Source of the DNA: Alphaproteobacteria bacterium
Lineage (GTDB): Bacteria > Pseudomonadota > Alphaproteobacteria > Micropepsales > Micropepsaceae
Direction of reading: 5' to 3'
DNA: 64,000 nucleotides
Assembly: GCA_017308375.1 (NCBI GenBank)
Contig: JAFKEW010000045.1
Coordinates: forward strand, 30,327-94,326
Every line of letters starts with the position of its first letter. Within the stretch, counting starts at the first letter, position 1. Below the pieces are notes generated by a model. The model had not been told where the DNA came from and made no database searches. It worked only from the letters and a program-made list of their open reading frames with translations. This document shows positions 52,685 to 62,286 of the stretch, in pieces. The position numbers were made by a program, and so were the translations under genes.

Positions 52685-53779
52685 ATGAAAGCGTATTTTC
52701 AGTTCTGGCACCGCCTGAAGCCGCGCCACAAATGGGCGATAGGCATCGCGCTGGGCGTGACGGCGTGGATTGCCACGGGCCTGGTGTTCCAGCCCCACAG
52801 CCAGACCGACATTGCAGAGGCCAAGCCGAGCGAGACGCCACGGGTCAAGGTGCGCACGCTTTCCGCTTCGGACCGCAACGCCACCATTACAGTGCGCGGA
52901 CGTACGCAAGCCCTGCATGAAGTGGACGTGCGGGCCGAAGTCGAAGGGGTTGTCGAGGCCCTGCACTTCGAGAAGGGCGACCGGGTCAAAACCGGACAGG
53001 TGCTTTGCCAGATCAAGCTGAACGACCGCGGCGCCCGTCTTCAGGAAGCCAAGGCACTGAGCGCGCAGCGGCAAAAAGAATATGAAGTCGCCAAGAAACT
53101 GTTCGAGGACGGCTTCCGCTCCAAAACCCAGATGGCCCAGGCCGAAGCGGCCTTGCAGGCGGCACGCGCCGCCGAAGACACACAGGCGATCCAACTCGCC
53201 AACACGAAAATCCGCGCCCCGTTCGACGGCGTGACCGACGACCGCTATGTCAATGTGGGCGATTATATGCGGCCGGGCGACAAGTGCGCGCTTCTGATCG
53301 CGCCGGAGCCGTTCCTGGCGGTGGGCGCCCTGAACGAAAACAATGTCGGCCGCGTGCATGTGGGCGACAGCGCCACCGTCAATCTGGTGACCGGCGAAAC
53401 CGTGAAGGGCAAAGTGCGCTTCGTGGCCGACCGGGCAGACGATGCCACGCGGGCCTTCCGCGTCGAGGTCGAACTGCCCAATCCGGACGCCAAGCTGCGC
53501 GAAGGTGTCAGCGCGGATATCCATATCCCCGTCACCCGGGTCAGCGCGCAAAAAATCTCCCCCGGCATTCTGGTACTGGACGATTCCGGCAAGATCGGCG
53601 TGCGCGTGGTGGAAAAAAATACGGTTCATTTCATGCCGGTGACGATCGTATCCGACGGGCCTGACGGCATGTGGATCACGGGCCTGCCCGATAAGGTGAC
53701 CGTGATCACCGTGGGCCAGGAATTCGTCAGCGACGGCGAGCACGTGGAAGCGGTGCCAGATAAAGGCGGAGCAGCCTGA
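52685..53779 (+). CDS. RND efflux periplasmic adaptor (membrane-fusion protein)
   Basis: A 364-residue adaptor with an N-terminal anchor helix (KWAIGIALGVTAWIATGLVF), a biotinyl/lipoyl half (RAEVEGVVEALHFEKGDRVKTGQVLCQI), an alpha-helical hairpin (about 115-165), the second lipoyl half (NTKIRAPFDGVTDDRYVNVGDYM) and a beta-barrel domain. No lipobox is present, so it is anchored by the helix. It links the permease encoded next to an outer-membrane channel that must be encoded elsewhere. Its stop overlaps the permease start by one base (TGATG). Confidence 0.93.
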   Translation: MKAYFQFWHRLKPRHKWAIGIALGVTAWIATGLVFQPHSQTDIAEAKPSETPRVKVRTLSASDRNATITVRGRTQALHEVDVRAEVEGVVEALHFEKGDRVKTGQVLCQIKLNDRGARLQEAKALSAQRQKEYEVAKKLFEDGFRSKTQMAQAEAALQAARAAEDTQAIQLANTKIRAPFDGVTDDRYVNVGDYMRPGDKCALLIAPEPFLAVGALNENNVGRVHVGDSATVNLVTGETVKGKVRFVADRADDATRAFRVEVELPNPDAKLREGVSADIHIPVTRVSAQKISPGILVLDDSGKIGVRVVEKNTVHFMPVTIVSDGPDGMWITGLPDKVTVITVGQEFVSDGEHVEAVPDKGGAA

Positions 53780-56700
53780 TGACGCGCATCGTCGAATGGG
53801 CCGTCCGCAACACCAGACTGGTCGTCGCGCTGATCGTGGTGGTGATCATCGCCGGTCTGATCGCCTTCATCCGCATTCCGAAAGAAGCCGATCCGGATAT
53901 ACCCATTCCCGTGCTGGCGGTGACCGTGACCTATCCGGGTATCAGCCCGGAAGACAGCGAGCGGCTTCTGGTCAAACCGCTGGAAACCAATCTGCGCTCG
54001 GTCGAAGGGCTGAAAGACATCACCGCGCGCGCCTATCAGGGCGCAGCCGTTCTGATTCTGGAATTCGATGTCAATTTCGACAAACAGAAGGCGCTGGAAG
54101 ACGTTCGCGCGCTGGTGGATCAGACACGCTCCCGCCTGCCCAATGAGGCCGATCCGCCCATTGTGCAGGAGTTCAACACCAGCCTGTTTCCGGTCATCAC
54201 GGTCGCGCTTTCCGGCCCGGTGCCGGAACGCACGCTGTACCGGCTGGCGCGCGGATTGCGCGACGACATCAAGACCATTCCGAGTGTTCTGAGCGCCGAT
54301 CTTTCCGGCAATCGCGAAGAAATGCTGGAGATCGTGATCGATCCCCAGAAGCTGGAAAGCTATGGCATCACCCAGAACGAAATGTTCACGGCGATTGCCA
54401 ACAACAACCGGCTGATCCCCGCGGGTTCGATCGATACCGGGCATGGCAGCTTTGCGGTGAAGGTGCCCGGCGTAATCGCGACAGCGCAGGATGTTCTGAG
54501 CCTCCCGCTCCGGTCTGACGCCAATTCGACCGTGACCCTGCAGGATGTCGCCCATGTGCGACGCACATTTCAGGATGCGAAAAGTTATGCCCGGCTGAAC
54601 GGGCAGCCGACCATCGCCATCGATGTAACCAAGCGCATCGGCGCCAACATCATCCAGAACAACGAGCAGGTCCGGAAGATCGTATCGGAAGCCACCAAAA
54701 CCTGGCCGCCGGGGGTGAAGGTCGACTTCATGTTCGACGCCTCCAAGGATATTCGCGATCAGCTCGGCTCGCTGTCCGATTCAATTGTGCTGGCGATCGT
54801 GCTGGTCATGATCATCATCGTGGCGGCGCTGGGCCTGCGGTCCGGCCTTCTTGTCGGCATCGCGATCCCGACATCGTTTCTGATGGCGTTCATGATCCTG
54901 AACGGGTTCGGCGAGACGCTGAACTTCATGATCATGTTCGCCATGCTGCTCGCCGTCGGCATTCTGGTCGATGGCGCGATCATCGTGGTGGAATATGCCG
55001 ATCGCAAAATGACAGAAGGCCACCCGCCGAAGCAGGCCTTTGCGGAAGCGGCGTTGCGCATGTTCTGGCCGGTGGTGAGCGCGACCGCGACCATGATCGG
55101 CGCCTTCCTGCCCATGTTGCTGTGGCCGGGCGTGTCGGGAAAGTTCATGAGCTATTTCCCGATGACGCTGATCATCGTTTTGAGTTCGTCGATGGTGGTG
55201 GCGCTGATCTTCCTGCCGGTTCTGGGCGGGTTCCTCGGCAAGGCGCCGCCCTATGACGCGCAACACGAAAAGGCCATCGAAGCTTCGGAGACGGGAGACT
55301 GGCGCCAGATTCCCGGCATTACCGGATGGTATGCCCATCTCGCCGAAAAGCTGACCATCCGGCCCGGCCGCGTGATCCTTGGTGCACTCGGCGTTGTGGT
55401 TTGTGTGATCGGCCTGTTCATGGTCTTCAACAAGGGCGTGGAATTCTTCGTGGCGAGCGAAAGCGATCAGCTTTCCGTTCTGGTGTCGGCGCGCGGCAAC
55501 CTTTCCGCCAGCGAGACGCGCGACATCGTGATGAGCGTAAGCCACATCGTTTCCACGGTGCCTGGCGTCGAATCCGTCTATGCGCGCTCCGGCGGCGACA
55601 ATTACACACTGAACAGTCAGGGAGGCATTCCGGTCGACAATGTGGGGCGGCTCACTGTCGAGTTGAAGGATTACACCCAGCGCCCGAAGCAAAAGGTGAT
55701 CCTGCAGGAAATCCGCGAAAAGACCGCCAATCTCCCCGGCATTCACGTCGAGGTGCGCGAGCCGCAACAAGGCCCGCCAACCGGAAAAGACGTGATGATC
55801 GAGGTGTCGTCGGATAATTATCCGGAACTGAAGCGCATCACCGGGCTGATCCGCAAACATCTGGACGGACTGCCGGAGCTACGTGATGTGGAAGATACGC
55901 GCCCGCTTCCCGGCATCGAGTGGAACTTGGACATCAACCGCGAACTGGCGAGCCGGTTCGACGCAAACGCGCAATCCATCGGCACTGCGGTGCAGCTTGT
56001 GACCAATGGCGTTCTGGTCGGCAAATACCGGCCCGATGACGCCGACGACGAAATCGACATCCGTGTGCGCTATCCGGCCGAAGATCGCGGTATCCATGCG
56101 CTCGACACCTTGCGCATCGCGACTTCGAAAGGCGTTGTTCCGATCAGCAATTTCGTCAAGAAGGTGCCTGCGCCGCAGGTCAACTCCATCGAACGGATCG
56201 ATGGTCATCGTGTCTATCACGTGCGTGCCAATATGCGGGCGCAGTGTTCCGAAACGGTCAAATCGGATTGCGTGGCCAAAACGCTGCTGCCCAGCCAGGA
56301 GGTGGCGAAGCTGAAAAGCTGGATCGCGCAGCAGGCAATACCGGCCGACGTGCGGGTGGAATTCAAAGGCGCGGACGAGCAGCAGAATGAATCCGGCGCC
56401 TTCCTGATCGAGGCGGCGTTTCTGGCGCTGTTCCTGATCGCGATCGTGCTTCTGGCGCTGTTCAACAGCTTCTATCACGCGGCCCTGATTCTGGTGGCCG
56501 TGGTTCTGGCGATGATCGGCGCGCTTCTCGGCATGGTGGTGATGGGACAGACCTTCTCCATCATCATGACGGGCACCGGTATGCTGGCGCTGGCCGGTAT
56601 TGTGGTGAACCATAATATCGTGCTGATCGACACCTTTCACCGCCTGCGCGATGGCGGGATGGAACCGATAGAGGCCGTGATCCGTTCCAGCGCACAGCGC

Positions 56701-57036
56701 CTGCGCCCGGTGTTCCTGACCACCATCACGGCCATTGGCGGCTTGCTGCCGATGATGTTCGCGGTCGAGATCGATTTCTGGACCCGCGAAGTCACCATCG
56801 GGGGGGCCAACGCCTCGATGTGGGTGCAATTGTCGACCGCGATTGTATTCGGACTTGCCTTCTCGAAGATGATCACACTCGGCCTTGTGCCGGCGATGCT
56901 GGCCTTCCCCTATCGCCGGAGGGAACGCAAGGCGGCCCGCAAAGCGGCGAAAGCTGCCGGGCATCCGTCGCCGTCGCGCCCCGCGATCGGCGCAACCCCG
57001 CCGGCACAGGAGCAGGAAGCGCAGGCCGCTGAATAA
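53779..57036 (+). CDS. RND multidrug efflux permease
   Basis: A 1085-residue inner-membrane proton/drug antiporter of the HAE type with twelve helices and two large periplasmic loops. The N-terminus FIRIPKEADPDIPIPVLAVTVTYPGISPEDSE matches the family entry region. In the fourth helix the text is VGILVDGAIIVVEYAD, so the usual Asp-Asp pair reads Asp-Gly; proton relay may use the single Asp. Late motifs LAGIVVNHNIVLIDT and LRPVFLTTITAIGGLLPMM are complete. The C-terminal tail is Ala/Gln/Glu-rich. With the adaptor and PadR it forms a regulated pump; substrates are unknown. Confidence 0.93.
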   Translation: MTRIVEWAVRNTRLVVALIVVVIIAGLIAFIRIPKEADPDIPIPVLAVTVTYPGISPEDSERLLVKPLETNLRSVEGLKDITARAYQGAAVLILEFDVNFDKQKALEDVRALVDQTRSRLPNEADPPIVQEFNTSLFPVITVALSGPVPERTLYRLARGLRDDIKTIPSVLSADLSGNREEMLEIVIDPQKLESYGITQNEMFTAIANNNRLIPAGSIDTGHGSFAVKVPGVIATAQDVLSLPLRSDANSTVTLQDVAHVRRTFQDAKSYARLNGQPTIAIDVTKRIGANIIQNNEQVRKIVSEATKTWPPGVKVDFMFDASKDIRDQLGSLSDSIVLAIVLVMIIIVAALGLRSGLLVGIAIPTSFLMAFMILNGFGETLNFMIMFAMLLAVGILVDGAIIVVEYADRKMTEGHPPKQAFAEAALRMFWPVVSATATMIGAFLPMLLWPGVSGKFMSYFPMTLIIVLSSSMVVALIFLPVLGGFLGKAPPYDAQHEKAIEASETGDWRQIPGITGWYAHLAEKLTIRPGRVILGALGVVVCVIGLFMVFNKGVEFFVASESDQLSVLVSARGNLSASETRDIVMSVSHIVSTVPGVESVYARSGGDNYTLNSQGGIPVDNVGRLTVELKDYTQRPKQKVILQEIREKTANLPGIHVEVREPQQGPPTGKDVMIEVSSDNYPELKRITGLIRKHLDGLPELRDVEDTRPLPGIEWNLDINRELASRFDANAQSIGTAVQLVTNGVLVGKYRPDDADDEIDIRVRYPAEDRGIHALDTLRIATSKGVVPISNFVKKVPAPQVNSIERIDGHRVYHVRANMRAQCSETVKSDCVAKTLLPSQEVAKLKSWIAQQAIPADVRVEFKGADEQQNESGAFLIEAAFLALFLIAIVLLALFNSFYHAALILVAVVLAMIGALLGMVVMGQTFSIIMTGTGMLALAGIVVNHNIVLIDTFHRLRDGGMEPIEAVIRSSAQRLRPVFLTTITAIGGLLPMMFAVEIDFWTREVTIGGANASMWVQLSTAIVFGLAFSKMITLGLVPAMLAFPYRRRERKAARKAAKAAGHPSPSRPAIGATPPAQEQEAQAAE

Positions 57037-57049
57037 CCAGTCTGCGTAA

Positions 57050-58936
57050 TCAATCCGCGGCAGCAACGGGACTGGTGCGCGCCACACCCGGAACCACGTC
57101 GGGATCGCTTTCCACGGCCTTTAACCGCTCGCGGACCTCCTGTGCCTGTTTCTGCTTGTTCCACATCGCGGCATACTGGCCGCCGCGCGCCACCAACGCG
57201 CTATGGCGCCCACGCTCAACAATCTCGCCATGATCGAGCACTAGAATTTCATCGGCATCCACCACGGTGGAGAGGCGATGTGCAATCACCAGCGTGGTGC
57301 GGTTGCGGGATACTTCGCCAAGCGCACTCTGGATTTCCCGTTCGGTATGGGTGTCGAGCGCCGATGTCGCCTCGTCCAGCAGCAGGATCGGCGGGTTCTT
57401 CAGAATGGTGCGCGCAATCGCAACCCGCTGTTTCTCCCCGCCGGAGAGTTTAAGGCCGCGTTCCCCCACCATGGATCCGTAGCCCTGCGGCAATTCACGA
57501 ATGAATTTGTCGATCTGGGCAAGCCGCGCCGCCTCCCTTACCGCAGCATCGTCGCTGCCGATGCGGCCATAGGCGATGTTGTAGCGCACGGTATCGTTGA
57601 ACAGCACCGTATCCTGCGGAACGATGCCGATTGCGGCGCGCAAGGACGCTTGGGTCACATCGCGGATATCCTGCCCATCGATCGTCACGCGGCCATCGCG
57701 GATATCGTAAAAGCGAAACAGGATACGCGAGATGGTAGACTTGCCCGCACCCGACGGCCCGACAACGGCAACCGTCTTTCCGGCCGGCACGGTGAATGAG
57801 ATCCCTTTCAGAACGGTACGTTCGGGCTCGTAGGAAAAGACGACGTTTTCAAACCGGATCTCACCGCCCGAAACGGTGAGCGGCTGCGCACCGGGCTTAT
57901 CCTTCACCTCCTGCGGCTGGTAAAGGAGCTTGAACATCGCCTCCATATCCACCAGCGCCTGCACGATTTCGCGGTAAACCGTGCCGAGGAAATTGAGCGG
58001 CTGATAAAGCTGGATCATATAGGCATTGGCCATCACCAGACTGCCGACCGTGAAACGCCCTTCCGAAATACCATAGGCGGCCAGCACCATGACCACGCCG
58101 ATACCGACGGCCATGATCACGGCCTGGCCCGTGTTCAGAATGGAAAGCGAGGTCTGGGCCTGAATGGAGGCCTGCGCAAAACGCGCCATCGATTTGTCGA
58201 AACGGCGGGTCTCATGCCCCTCCGCACTGAAATATTTGACCGTCTCGTAATTCAGGAGGCTGTCGACGGCCTTGGTATTGGCCTCGGTATCGCTTTCGTT
58301 CATCTGGCGGCGGAAGCGAATGCGCCAGCGCGTGACGGCAAAGGTGAACCAGATATAGGCGGCAACCGTCACCAGTGTTGCCAGCGTGATCGCCAGATCG
58401 AGTTTCCAGAGCATGATGGCGCTGAAAAACGCAAGCTGAAGCAATGTGGGGAAGATGCTGAACACAGCAAAGGTGAGCAGCGTGTCGATGCCCTTGGTGC
58501 CGCGCTCGATCACGCGCGAAAGGCCGCCTGTCTTGCGTTCCAGATGAAAGCGCAATGAAAGCGTGTGGACATGGGCGAATGTCTGCACACCGATCTGGCG
58601 CAAGGCATGAAACGAAACCTTGGCAAAGATGCCATCACGCAGTTGCGCAAAGGCCTGCATCATCACGCGGGAAAGCGCGTAGGCGCCGATCAGCCCGATA
58701 GCGGTCAATAAAGCGGTTTGCCCGGGGCTGCCGGAGAGATAATCGACTGCATAACCATAAAAGAGCGGGGAAACCGCAGTCGCGACATTGGCAAGGAGCA
58801 GGCAAAAAAGCGAGATGGCCACCCGCCATTTCAGATCGCGCCGGCCGGATGGCCACAGATAAGGCAAAAGCGTGAACAGGGGGCGGAAGCTGGGGCTGCC
58901 CTCACCGTCTTCCACCAATGGGTGCTTGTCCGCCAT
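57050..58936 (-). CDS. ABC exporter of the Atm1/HMT1 type
   Basis: A 628-residue half-transporter: six membrane helices (about 35-320) followed by one ATPase domain (about 370-600). Walker A GPSGAGKSTISR, signature LSGGEKQRVAIARTILKNPPILLLDEATSALD and the H-loop AHRLST are intact. The texts FHALRQIGVQTFAHVHTLSLRFHLERKTGGLSRVIERGTKGID and NYETVKYFSAE are characteristic of Atm1/ABCB7, which export glutathione-bound metals or sulfur species and support Fe-S and redox balance. The ATG at 58936 is preceded by AGGATAATAAC. It lies five bases downstream of the 28-residue peptide gene and converges on the RND permease. Confidence 0.92.
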   Translation of the reverse strand: MADKHPLVEDGEGSPSFRPLFTLLPYLWPSGRRDLKWRVAISLFCLLLANVATAVSPLFYGYAVDYLSGSPGQTALLTAIGLIGAYALSRVMMQAFAQLRDGIFAKVSFHALRQIGVQTFAHVHTLSLRFHLERKTGGLSRVIERGTKGIDTLLTFAVFSIFPTLLQLAFFSAIMLWKLDLAITLATLVTVAAYIWFTFAVTRWRIRFRRQMNESDTEANTKAVDSLLNYETVKYFSAEGHETRRFDKSMARFAQASIQAQTSLSILNTGQAVIMAVGIGVVMVLAAYGISEGRFTVGSLVMANAYMIQLYQPLNFLGTVYREIVQALVDMEAMFKLLYQPQEVKDKPGAQPLTVSGGEIRFENVVFSYEPERTVLKGISFTVPAGKTVAVVGPSGAGKSTISRILFRFYDIRDGRVTIDGQDIRDVTQASLRAAIGIVPQDTVLFNDTVRYNIAYGRIGSDDAAVREAARLAQIDKFIRELPQGYGSMVGERGLKLSGGEKQRVAIARTILKNPPILLLDEATSALDTHTEREIQSALGEVSRNRTTLVIAHRLSTVVDADEILVLDHGEIVERGRHSALVARGGQYAAMWNKQKQAQEVRERLKAVESDPDVVPGVARTSPVAAAD

Positions 58937-58940
58937 GTTA

Positions 58941-59027
58941 TTATCCTGCGATGCCGCCTGCCGACAGAAGGAACCCCGCAATCAGGGCAGCCAGCGCCAC
59001 CAGGCCGATGATGACGAACGCACGCAT
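58941..59027 (-). CDS. Small single-pass membrane peptide, 28 residues, upstream of the ABC exporter
   Basis: MRAFVIIG followed by LVALAALIAGFLLSAGG forms one short membrane helix. AAGG lies nine bases before the ATG. Its stop (TAA at 58943-58941) is followed after four bases by the ABC exporter ATG, and the exporter's own ribosome-binding site overlaps the peptide's last codons, so translation may be coupled. It could be a regulatory leader or a small subunit of the exporter; neither can be shown from sequence. Confidence 0.55.
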   Translation of the reverse strand: MRAFVIIGLVALAALIAGFLLSAGGIAG

Positions 59028-59122
59028 GTCGGCTAACCTTCCTGTTGTGATGAATAGGCATTGGGGCCAGGGCCTGCAAGGCAGGGCTGGCCACGATTGT
59101 AGAGGAACCTGATCGTTAGAAA

Positions 59123-59734
59123 ATGCATAACCCGGTCGTGAAGAAGAATACCCCCGCAGTCTGTGTCTTCTGCGGCTCCCTACCAGGAAAGAATCCGAAA
59201 TACACCGAAACGGCGCGGCGCCTTGGCACCCTGATCGGGGAGCAGGGATACCGGCTGGTCTTCGGTGCGGGCGCCGTCGGATTGATGGGCGAAGTGGCAA
59301 GGGCGGCCCAGGCCGCGCACGCACCCGTAACCGGCATTATCCCGCGCTTTCTACGCTCCCACGAGCCGCCGCTGGAAACCGCCGAAAAGCTGATTTTCAC
59401 CACCCATATGCAGGAGCGCAAACAGCGGATGCTGCACCTTGCGGACGCTTTCGTGCTGCTGCCGGGCGGGATCGGGACGTTGGACGAATTCTTCGAGGTG
59501 GTCGTCGAAGGCCAGCTTCACGTCCACAAAAAACCGATCGTGCTGATCAACCAGGACAATTTCTATGTGCCGCTGATCAAGCTGCTCGACCATATTGTGG
59601 CAGAAGGTTTTGCACACGGAAACATCAACGCGCTTTATCATCTTGCCACCGATGCCGACGAAGCCATGGATATCGTATCCACTGCCCTTAGCGCAGGCGA
59701 AGCCTCAGCCGCGGAAGATATCCTTCAAGACTGA
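59123..59734 (+). CDS. LOG-family nucleoside 5'-monophosphate phosphoribohydrolase-like protein
   Basis: A 203-residue Rossmann-fold protein of the LOG (lonely guy) family, which releases free base from cytokinin ribotide or AMP. The hallmark is PGGIGTLDEFFE near residue 113, with VCVFCGS at the N-terminus and GAGAVGLMGEVA after the first strand; the catalytic Arg-Glu pair is in MQERKQRM and TLDEFFE. Many bacterial members are AMP nucleosidase-like and not cytokinin producers. The 3' end overlaps the convergent transporter gene by 47 bases. Confidence 0.92.
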   Translation: MHNPVVKKNTPAVCVFCGSLPGKNPKYTETARRLGTLIGEQGYRLVFGAGAVGLMGEVARAAQAAHAPVTGIIPRFLRSHEPPLETAEKLIFTTHMQERKQRMLHLADAFVLLPGGIGTLDEFFEVVVEGQLHVHKKPIVLINQDNFYVPLIKLLDHIVAEGFAHGNINALYHLATDADEAMDIVSTALSAGEASAAEDILQD

Positions 59735-60599
59735 CCACGAGAAGCGCAAGCCAGATTGCGCAAAAGGTAATCGCATCAGTGCGTGTGAAACTTTCACCCA
59801 TGAAAAGTGTTGCGAGCAGCAAGGTGATGGTGGGTGAAAGGTATTGCAGAAAGCCCATGGTGGTCAGGCGGATGCGGCGCGCGCCGGCGGCAAAGAGCAC
59901 CAGCGGCAAGGCGGTAAGGGGCCCCGCCCCGATCAGGGTGGCATTTTCCAGCACGGTGGGCGCAGGAAAGGCGCCCTGCCCCGTCAGCCCCAGATAGGCG
60001 ATGATGACGGCGACGGCGGGAAACAGAATCCAGGTTTCGATCAGAAGGCCATCCGCTGCATCAACCGGCGCAAGCTTGCGGAAATAGCCGTAAAGCCCGA
60101 ACGACAGCGCCAGTGTTGGCCCGATCCACGGAATGTGTCCAAGCTCGATCGTCTGCACCAGCACGGCGCCCAACGCCAATGCCATCGCAGCGATACGGAT
60201 ACGCGACATCCGCTCCTTCAGAAACACGATACCGAGCACGAAGGAGATGAACGGCGTCATGTAATAACCAAGGCTGGCCTCGATCAATTGATGGGTGGCG
60301 ACACAGTAGATGAAAAGCGCCCAATTGGCGGTGATCAGCGCGCTGGTCAGAGCAAGGACGGCAAGGAGACGGCGATTGCGCATCAAGGTCAGAATGCGCC
60401 AGCCGCGCCCACGCAGGAGCAGAACAATAGCCAGAAACAACGCGCACCAGAGCGAGCGGTGCAGCGCCACCTCTATCGCCGGAATGTGCGCAAGCAACGC
60501 CCAATAAAGCGGCATCACACCCCAAAGCGCGTAGGCCGAGGCAGCATAAAGAATGCCCAACCGGTCGTCGGGCAGGTTTGTGGATTCCGGCTCGCTCAT
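59688..60599 (-). CDS. rarD: RarD-type EamA/DMT-family transporter
   Basis: A 303-residue protein with ten predicted membrane helices arranged as two EamA repeats of five. The N-terminus ILYAASAYALWGVMPLYWALLAHIPAIEVALHRSLW-type text (about 15-55) is the RarD signature. RarD is an uncharacterised member of the drug/metabolite transporter superfamily, with chloramphenicol-sensitivity annotation in E. coli. The last 15 codons overlap the 3' end of the LOG gene on the other strand, so the tail YLPRLRLRLR and the LOG tail are read from the same DNA. Confidence 0.9.
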   Translation of the reverse strand: MSEPESTNLPDDRLGILYAASAYALWGVMPLYWALLAHIPAIEVALHRSLWCALFLAIVLLLRGRGWRILTLMRNRRLLAVLALTSALITANWALFIYCVATHQLIEASLGYYMTPFISFVLGIVFLKERMSRIRIAAMALALGAVLVQTIELGHIPWIGPTLALSFGLYGYFRKLAPVDAADGLLIETWILFPAVAVIIAYLGLTGQGAFPAPTVLENATLIGAGPLTALPLVLFAAGARRIRLTTMGFLQYLSPTITLLLATLFMGESFTRTDAITFCAIWLALLVVSLEGYLPRLRLRLR

Positions 60600-60687
60600 G
60601 GATGGCGGACGCTATCCCATCGGCGGCCGGGAACCGCCTGCAGTATCGTCACATCTGCCATGCGCGTGGACTTCAGGCATGGGCACA

Positions 60688-62286
60688 TCAAGCACGGGCA
60701 CCTTCGCGATGAAGCTTGTAGCGGATGGAATCCGACAGGGCCTCGAACGAAGCGTCAACGATATTGGGTGAGACACCGACCGTGGACCAGCGATTGCCTT
60801 TGCCATCCGCACTTTCGACCATCACGCGGGTCACGGCCTCCGTGCCGCCCGTGAGGATACGCACCTTGTAATCCACCAGCCGCAAATCTTTCAGATAACC
60901 GGAATATTCGCCGAGGTCCTTGCGCAGCGCCTGGTCCAGTGCGTTCACCGGGCCGTTGCCAACACCCACATTGTGAATGGCGGTGTCGTGCACCGTCAGC
61001 TTTACCACCGCTTCGGACACCGTGGTGAGATCGCCAAGCGCATTGTGACGGCGCTCCACGATGACGCGGAAGCTTTCGACCGCAAAATAATCCGGCACCT
61101 GCCCCAGCGCGCGGCGGGCCAAAAGCTCGAACGAAGCCTCCGCCCCCTCATAGGCATAGCCCAGGAATTCACGCTGCTTCACCTCCTCCAGCAGGCGGGC
61201 GATGCGGCTGTCTTTCGGGTCCACATCGATGCCGAGTTCGGCCAGCCGGGCCAATACGTTGGAGCGGCCGGCCTGATCCGACACCAGAATCTTGCGGGTA
61301 TTGCCCACGCTTTCGGGTGGCACATGCTCGTAGGTGCGTGGGTCTTTCAGCACGGCTGAGGAATGAAGCCCGCCCTTGTGCGCGAAGGCGGACAGCCCGA
61401 CAAAGGCCGCATGCCGGCCCGGCGCACGGTTGAGGATTTCATCCAGCAGACGCGAAACCTGGGTCAGCCGGGCCAGATTTTCGCGGCTGATGCCGGTTTC
61501 AAACTGACTGGCATAAGGTTCTTTCAGCAGCAGATTGGGCAGCAGCGTACAGAGATTGGCATTGCCGCAGCGTTCGCCAAGCCCGTTCAACGTCCCCTGC
61601 ACCTGCCGTGCGCCACCGCGAATGGCGGCAAGGCTGACGGCGACGGCCTGTTCGGTATCATTGTGGGCATGGATGCCGAAATTGGCGGCGGGAAGCTTCG
61701 CTTTCACCTCCGACACGATGCGGTAGACATCTTCCGGCATGGTGCCGCCATTGGTATCGCACAGCACCAGCCAATTGGCGCCGGCATCGAAGGCGGCACG
61801 GATACATTCCAGCGCGTAATCCGGGTTGGCTTTGTAGCCATCGAAGAAATGTTCGGCGTCCAGCAGCGGCTCACGCCCCTTCGCCTTCACCGCCGCAATC
61901 GAATCCGCGATGCAATCGACATTTTCGCTGCGCGGAATTTCGAGCGCGACATCGACCTGAAAATCCCAGGTCTTGCCGACCAGACAATTGGCTTCGGCCG
62001 GCGAATCCATCACCGCGGCCAGGACGGGATCGTTGGCGGCGCTGCGGCCCGCGCGCTTGGTCATACCGAAGGCGGTAAAGCGTGCGTTTTTGAGCGGCGG
62101 GCGCTCCGCAAAGAAGGCGGTATCGGACGGATTGGCGCCAGGAAAACCGCCTTCGATGTAATCGACACCGAGACTGTCGAGCGCGAGCGCAATCTGGCGT
62201 TTGTCTTCCACCGAGAAATCGACGCCTTGCGTTTGCGCACCATCGCGCAAGGTGGTGTCGAAGATATAGAGACGTTCCTTGTTCAC
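60688..62286 (-). CDS. cimA: (R)-citramalate synthase
   Basis: A 532-residue member of the LeuA/CimA family that condenses pyruvate and acetyl-CoA to citramalate, a threonine-independent entry to isoleucine. The N-terminal [21 protein letters not shown] carries the metal and catalytic residues; [10 protein letters not shown] has the metal His pair and [15 protein letters not shown] the second signature. After a linker comes the LeuA-type allosteric domain (about 370-530). Length and sequence style match the CimA branch (TIGR00977) over isopropylmalate synthase. It starts with GTG at 62286 overlapping the cysS stop by four bases (GTGA). Confidence 0.92.
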   Translation of the reverse strand: MNKERLYIFDTTLRDGAQTQGVDFSVEDKRQIALALDSLGVDYIEGGFPGANPSDTAFFAERPPLKNARFTAFGMTKRAGRSAANDPVLAAVMDSPAEANCLVGKTWDFQVDVALEIPRSENVDCIADSIAAVKAKGREPLLDAEHFFDGYKANPDYALECIRAAFDAGANWLVLCDTNGGTMPEDVYRIVSEVKAKLPAANFGIHAHNDTEQAVAVSLAAIRGGARQVQGTLNGLGERCGNANLCTLLPNLLLKEPYASQFETGISRENLARLTQVSRLLDEILNRAPGRHAAFVGLSAFAHKGGLHSSAVLKDPRTYEHVPPESVGNTRKILVSDQAGRSNVLARLAELGIDVDPKDSRIARLLEEVKQREFLGYAYEGAEASFELLARRALGQVPDYFAVESFRVIVERRHNALGDLTTVSEAVVKLTVHDTAIHNVGVGNGPVNALDQALRKDLGEYSGYLKDLRLVDYKVRILTGGTEAVTRVMVESADGKGNRWSTVGVSPNIVDASFEALSDSIRYKLHREGARA

